Shown piece after piece: positions 30,790 through 32,019 of a DNA stretch of 32,019 nucleotides; position 1 is the stretch's first letter; each line of letters opens with the position of its first letter. Made by a program: the position numbers and the translations under genes. The DNA lies in contig LRSR01011911.1 in NCBI GenBank assembly GCA_001579985.1, positions 1 to 32,019 on the forward strand, given 5' to 3'. A model generated the notes under the pieces. The model was given only the letters and a program-made list of their open reading frames with translations. It ran no database searches and had not been told where the DNA came from. The stretch comes from Hypsibius dujardini (Eukaryota > Tardigrada > Eutardigrada > Parachela > Hypsibiidae).

Positions 30790-32019
30790 TCGCACTCTTC
30801 CGAAATGCAAGATCTCCCAAAACGCCAGTGAAAATGTCACCATATCTCTACATAAGATGCAATATTCCAGTGATTATTTTATCGCATTCTAGTTATTTTA
30901 TTATATTTTTCAATAATCGACATGTTATTACAAAGTCTCGAAATATCGATCAGCATGCAGCTGGCATATAGTGTGTTCTTTCTCTTTGTGTAGTAGCCAC
31001 TCGTGAGCATGCGTCAAGTGGGCAGCTGCACACCGCGACGCGAAGAACCCTTTTAAAAGAGCAATTTTCCTGACAAATCTTTCCAAATTTCTGTCAGATT
31101 ATTATGGGCTCTATCTCTCATAAAGGCTCCGGCCTCTTGAAACGTTTTTTTCTCTGCAGTCATTGCGGAGTGTCCAAAACAGGTCTAGATTTTCAAGGAG
31201 AAATTATTTTTGTGGGAGTGTTTGAAGGTGTGGCGTGGGTCACTATTGAGATTGGGTCTCTTGGGTGAGATTGTCTGACATTTTCCACAGTTTCGGTAGA
31301 ACCTCACTTTTACGCCTGTAATAAATGCTCACATGGACAGGCATGGTGGCATAAACATTTTTAGATATTTACTCTACAGTACATTATTATTTATTGAAAC
31401 GAGACATCCAAACGCACATAATTTTTCAATTTCAAATACTCGAAAAAGCAAAGTGAAATTGTGCACGGAATCGTCGTATTACGAGGGTGCTTATTACAAG
31501 TGGGGTATACCGCCGATTGTCCGATTATCCACTGCCGTTCAGACAGTATCTGCCCCTTCCGCAGTTTCCGTCGGTGAAGCATCGATACTTCATTGGGGAC
31601 CTGTATTTTCACGGACAAAACGAACCTTAGCAGCGTTAGCAGCAGCATTTGAAGAAGCTTGATCCATTTGAGACATCAACGGTAAAACTGGTGTACCCTA
31701 AACAGTGCCGTCAAGGCGATTGGAATTATTGTGTGATGGGTTATCTATGGTCTTTTATACTACCCTGGTATGTGATTTTACTGAAGTAAATTGACAGACC
31801 GGATATAGAGTGTATAACGTGAGTCCCGACAAACACGTTGCCGTCATTCAAACTGGCCTCCCTACCGTGACCATCTAACTAAAGAGAACCCATCTATCTT
31901 GATTATTTATTTTTACTAACTCCAAAATAACGAGTAACAGTGATGCACACCATTGTTAAGCGGTTTTAAAAGAATCAGTTAATGCAAACGGCATGTTTTG
32001 AGGTAGTTTTAGATTATTT
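30790..32019. other. Downstream flank without a confident gene
   Basis: An AATAAA at 31320-31325 could be the receptor's poly(A) signal, though it is over 500 bases past the stop. On the minus strand an acceptor (ATACAG) before 31600 opens a short cysteine-rich frame (YRCFTDGNCGRGRYCLNGSG) ending at 31525-31527. A signal-peptide-like MLLLTLLRFVLSV reads just upstream in another frame. These may be pieces of a gene, but I cannot connect them. Confidence 0.25.

Noticed and set aside
1-32019. Retroviral, LTR, LINE or Polinton remains
   Set aside because: I saw no polymerase, integrase, capsid or protease motifs and no long terminal repeats; the only mobile elements supported are the short foldback copies.
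1-32019. tRNA or rRNA genes
   Set aside because: No cloverleaf box A/B pair or conserved rRNA stretch was recognised by eye; a covariance-model scan would be decisive.

Overview
The window is animal nuclear DNA. Every confident gene is split by short spliceosomal introns with GT-AG borders (one GC-AG), and the proteins are metazoan families: Rab5, an arylsulfatase, a secretin/Methuselah-type seven-helix receptor, a CAP (SCP/TAPS) secreted protein and arthropod-style CBM14 chitin-binding proteins. Chitin-binding proteins with a CDWFFNVDC motif suggest an ecdysozoan. The compact introns, AT-rich spacers and many (CTGT)n arrays make a tardigrade or small arthropod my guess, but this is inference only.

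Layout. 1-3.5 kb is mostly non-coding: the 3' end of an unknown + gene (796-1262), a small inverted repeat (1377-1521) and one copy of a foldback element (about 1639-2187). 3686-4564 is a single-exon orphan membrane protein (+). 4934-13683 (-) is a nine-exon secreted protein: signal peptide, three tandem eight-cysteine 'GWCW' repeats (one exon each), a CAP domain and a C-terminal six-cysteine ShK-like domain. Its fifth intron holds, on the opposite strand, a complete four-exon chitin-binding gene (7757-8567). 14436-16081 (-) is Rab5. 17302-21255 (+) is an arylsulfatase B-like membrane protein, head to head with Rab5. 22752-23551 (-) is a second, nearly identical chitin-binding gene. 24532-25298 (+) is a possible two-exon orphan gene. 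26424-30789 (+) is the seven-helix receptor. The last 1.2 kb has no confident gene.

The main structural event is a segmental inverted duplication. The block 7178-11225 (nested chitin-binding gene plus a piece of the surrounding CAP gene) reappears reversed at about 21340-24121, with two internal stretches missing. The copied chitin-binding gene is whole (one Asp-to-Glu change); the copied piece of the CAP gene is a decayed remnant. The arms flank the CAP 5' half, Rab5 and the sulfatase, about 14 kb.

Three further patterns stand out. A family of foldback elements with a GGGGCGGAGCT-like centre fills nearly all of two introns and lies in a third. (CTGT)n-type arrays sit just downstream of 5' splice sites in all coding genes that have them. 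A long CT-rich minisatellite in CAP intron 2 switches strand midway. No retroviral, Polinton, RNA-gene or CRISPR features were seen. All exon borders were worked out by eye from splice consensus and phase, without transcript data.
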